Of a stretch of 64,000 bases of DNA, positions 62,898 to 64,000 are shown in pieces. How positions within the stretch are numbered: position 1 is the stretch's first letter; every line of letters begins with the position of its first letter. The DNA lies in assembly GCF_001654915.1 (NCBI RefSeq), contig NZ_LXEQ01000027.1. One strand, 5' to 3'. The translations under genes were made by a program, and so were the position numbers. The notes under the pieces were generated by a model, which was not told the DNA's origin, did not search any database, and saw nothing but the letters and a program-made list of their open reading frames with translations. The stretch comes from Buttiauxella ferragutiae (GTDB lineage: Bacteria; Pseudomonadota; Gammaproteobacteria; Enterobacterales; Enterobacteriaceae).

Positions 62898-63923
62898 TTA
62901 TTCTGAAATCTCTATCCAGTTCCTGGTTATCGAAGATTGATAAATAGCCTCTACCATCCGTAGCGATATTTCTGCCTGGTGAATATCGACGTAATTACGG
63001 ACGTTTGTTTCTGACAATGAGTGATAAAAATTATTAATTGCTAACTGGTGGCTGCTGCCCCAATAACATTTTTGCGCGGCATTGGGGGATTCATCACTGG
63101 CCAGCAGTTCTTTACCTTCACCTGAAATGCACCACAAATTATTGTGATGAAGTTGCAGTAAACCGTTTTCGCAGTGGATCTCTAAAAGCAGCGGCGAGTC
63201 GGTGGTATGGCAGTTGGTAGCATAAAAAATCCCACGCGCCCCGTTGGCAAGTTCCATATTGGCCATTGCCGTGTCTTCAGCTTGTGTGGCGTGGCTCAGA
63301 AAACTGCTTTCCACCACACCTTTTATTGCGTCCACGCCCCCGGCAAACCACTGCATTAAATCCAGCGTATGAATCGCCTGGTTGATCAGCAGGCTACCGC
63401 CTTCGCTGGCCCAACTCCCGCGCCAAGGACTTTGCGCGTAATAATCGAGCGAACGGCTCCAGGTCAACACTGCTTTAATACTCAGAATTTTTCCGTAGTG
63501 GTTCTCTTCTAGTAACGCTTTAATCTTCTGGCTGCTGGGGTTCAGGCGATTTTGGTAGCAAACGCCAAGCTGTGAGGTCGTAATCGCCAGCGTATTTTTG
63601 ATGTCTTTGACTTCGGCGGGATTGAGCGCCACCGGTTTTTCGGTGAACACATGTTTTCCGGCGATGAGCGCTTTGGTAATCATCTCTTTATGCGCGGCGT
63701 GCGGGGTGCAGATATGCACCACATCAATCTCGTTATCGAGCAGCATCTCACAGTAATCTGCGTAATAGCGGCAACCGTAGCGTTCGGCGAGTGCCTGGCC
63801 TTTTACGGGGTCGGTTTCGACAATGGCCCGTAATTGGCAGGCTGGGTTGGACTGAATGGCCTCCACATGCAAGGTGTGGATTGCGCCACACCCGACAACC
63901 GCAGCTTGAATCGCTTTCATCAT
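62898..63923 (-). CDS. Gfo/Idh/MocA-family oxidoreductase
   Basis: The 341-residue protein begins MMKAIQAAVVGCGAIHTLHVEAI with the NAD-binding loop, then CTPHAAHKEM and GKHVFTEKPVALN with the catalytic EKP lysine, and a C-terminal alpha/beta domain. It oxidises a sugar or inositol with NAD(P). The ATG at 63923 overlaps the upstream gene stop (ATGA). As part of the glycosidase-GPH operon it may process the aglycone or sugar. Confidence 0.9.
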   Translation of the reverse strand: MMKAIQAAVVGCGAIHTLHVEAIQSNPACQLRAIVETDPVKGQALAERYGCRYYADYCEMLLDNEIDVVHICTPHAAHKEMITKALIAGKHVFTEKPVALNPAEVKDIKNTLAITTSQLGVCYQNRLNPSSQKIKALLEENHYGKILSIKAVLTWSRSLDYYAQSPWRGSWASEGGSLLINQAIHTLDLMQWFAGGVDAIKGVVESSFLSHATQAEDTAMANMELANGARGIFYATNCHTTDSPLLLEIHCENGLLQLHHNNLWCISGEGKELLASDESPNAAQKCYWGSSHQLAINNFYHSLSETNVRNYVDIHQAEISLRMVEAIYQSSITRNWIEISE

Positions 63924-64000
63924 TCTTCCACTCCATTGGCCAGCATTTGGGCGCGGACACACAATTCAGCCGCTTTGAACGCATGTTCCTGTGTCATCGC
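63920..64000 (-). CDS. C-terminal fragment of an unidentified gene (partial)
   Basis: An open frame enters from the right window edge and ends at TGA 63920-63922 after 26 codons (MTQEHAFKAAELCVR then AQMLANGVEE). The stop overlaps the Gfo/Idh/MocA start by four bases, typical of coupled operon genes. Too short to name; a sugar phosphate isomerase/epimerase would be common in this position. Confidence 0.55.
   Translation of the reverse strand, partial: AMTQEHAFKAAELCVRAQMLANGVEE

Overview
This window is a chromosomal segment of a gammaproteobacterium of the order Enterobacterales, most likely Buttiauxella. The core gene order (slt-trpR-yjjX-gpmB-rob-creABCD-arcA-lasT-thrLABC ... yaaA-yaaJ-talB-mog-satP-dnaKJ-nhaAR-rpsT-ribF-ileS-lspA-fkpB-ispH) is the E. 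coli minute 99.5 to 0.6 order. The genus call rests on the acid phosphatase/phytase at 14072-15412, whose mature sequence matches my memory of the characterised Buttiauxella phytase. That is recollection, not a database search.

Layout. (1) 1-9000: tryptophan repressor, nucleotide housekeeping, the CreABCD two-component locus with a cre tag, ArcA, and a long arcA/lasT intergenic region. (2) 9147-13980: threonine operon with its attenuator. (3) 14072-18215: accessory insert between thrC and yaaA with phytase, a second-type GAPDH, a GlxA-like AraC regulator and a small DUF2502-like secreted protein, ending in REP-like palindromes. (4) 18227-36744: core genes, including sigma-32 promoters of dnaK, an ERIC element between dnaK and dnaJ, and the ribF-ileS-lspA-fkpB-ispH operon.

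(5) 36869-43185: where E. coli has rihC and dapB, synteny breaks. An AT-rich minus-strand operon encodes a cysteine hydrolase of the isochorismatase superfamily, HypE, HypF, a HAD phosphatase and a mannose-EIIA-like protein whose phosphorylated histidine is asparagine, with a divergent LysR regulator. HypE and HypF keep every catalytic motif needed to make a thiocarboxamide/thiocyanate on the HypE C-terminal cysteine, but no hydrogenase or other hyp gene is in the window. This is the best candidate for an undescribed system.

(6) 43374-52968: a nine-gene minus-strand cluster that can be read as an oxidative sugar pathway of the De Ley-Doudoroff type: sugar/H+ importer, SDR dehydrogenase, SMP-30 lactonase, IlvD/Edd dehydratase, KDGal kinase and KDPGal aldolase, plus a DHDPS-type aldolase, an ACS-type sugar acid transporter and a FadR-type GntR regulator with matching operator sites. 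(7) 53120-60140: a LacI-controlled regulon of a mannose-type PTS, a large phosphomannose-isomerase-like protein and two tandem cupin phosphoglucose-isomerase-like proteins, tied together by one palindrome found in front of both transcription units. (8) 60219-64000: a GH5-like cytoplasmic glycosidase, a GPH sugar symporter, a Gfo/Idh/MocA oxidoreductase and the tail of one more gene. An ERIC-like repeat supplies the ends of both lacI-type and glycosidase genes. No rRNA, tRNA, CRISPR array, insertion sequence or prophage was seen.
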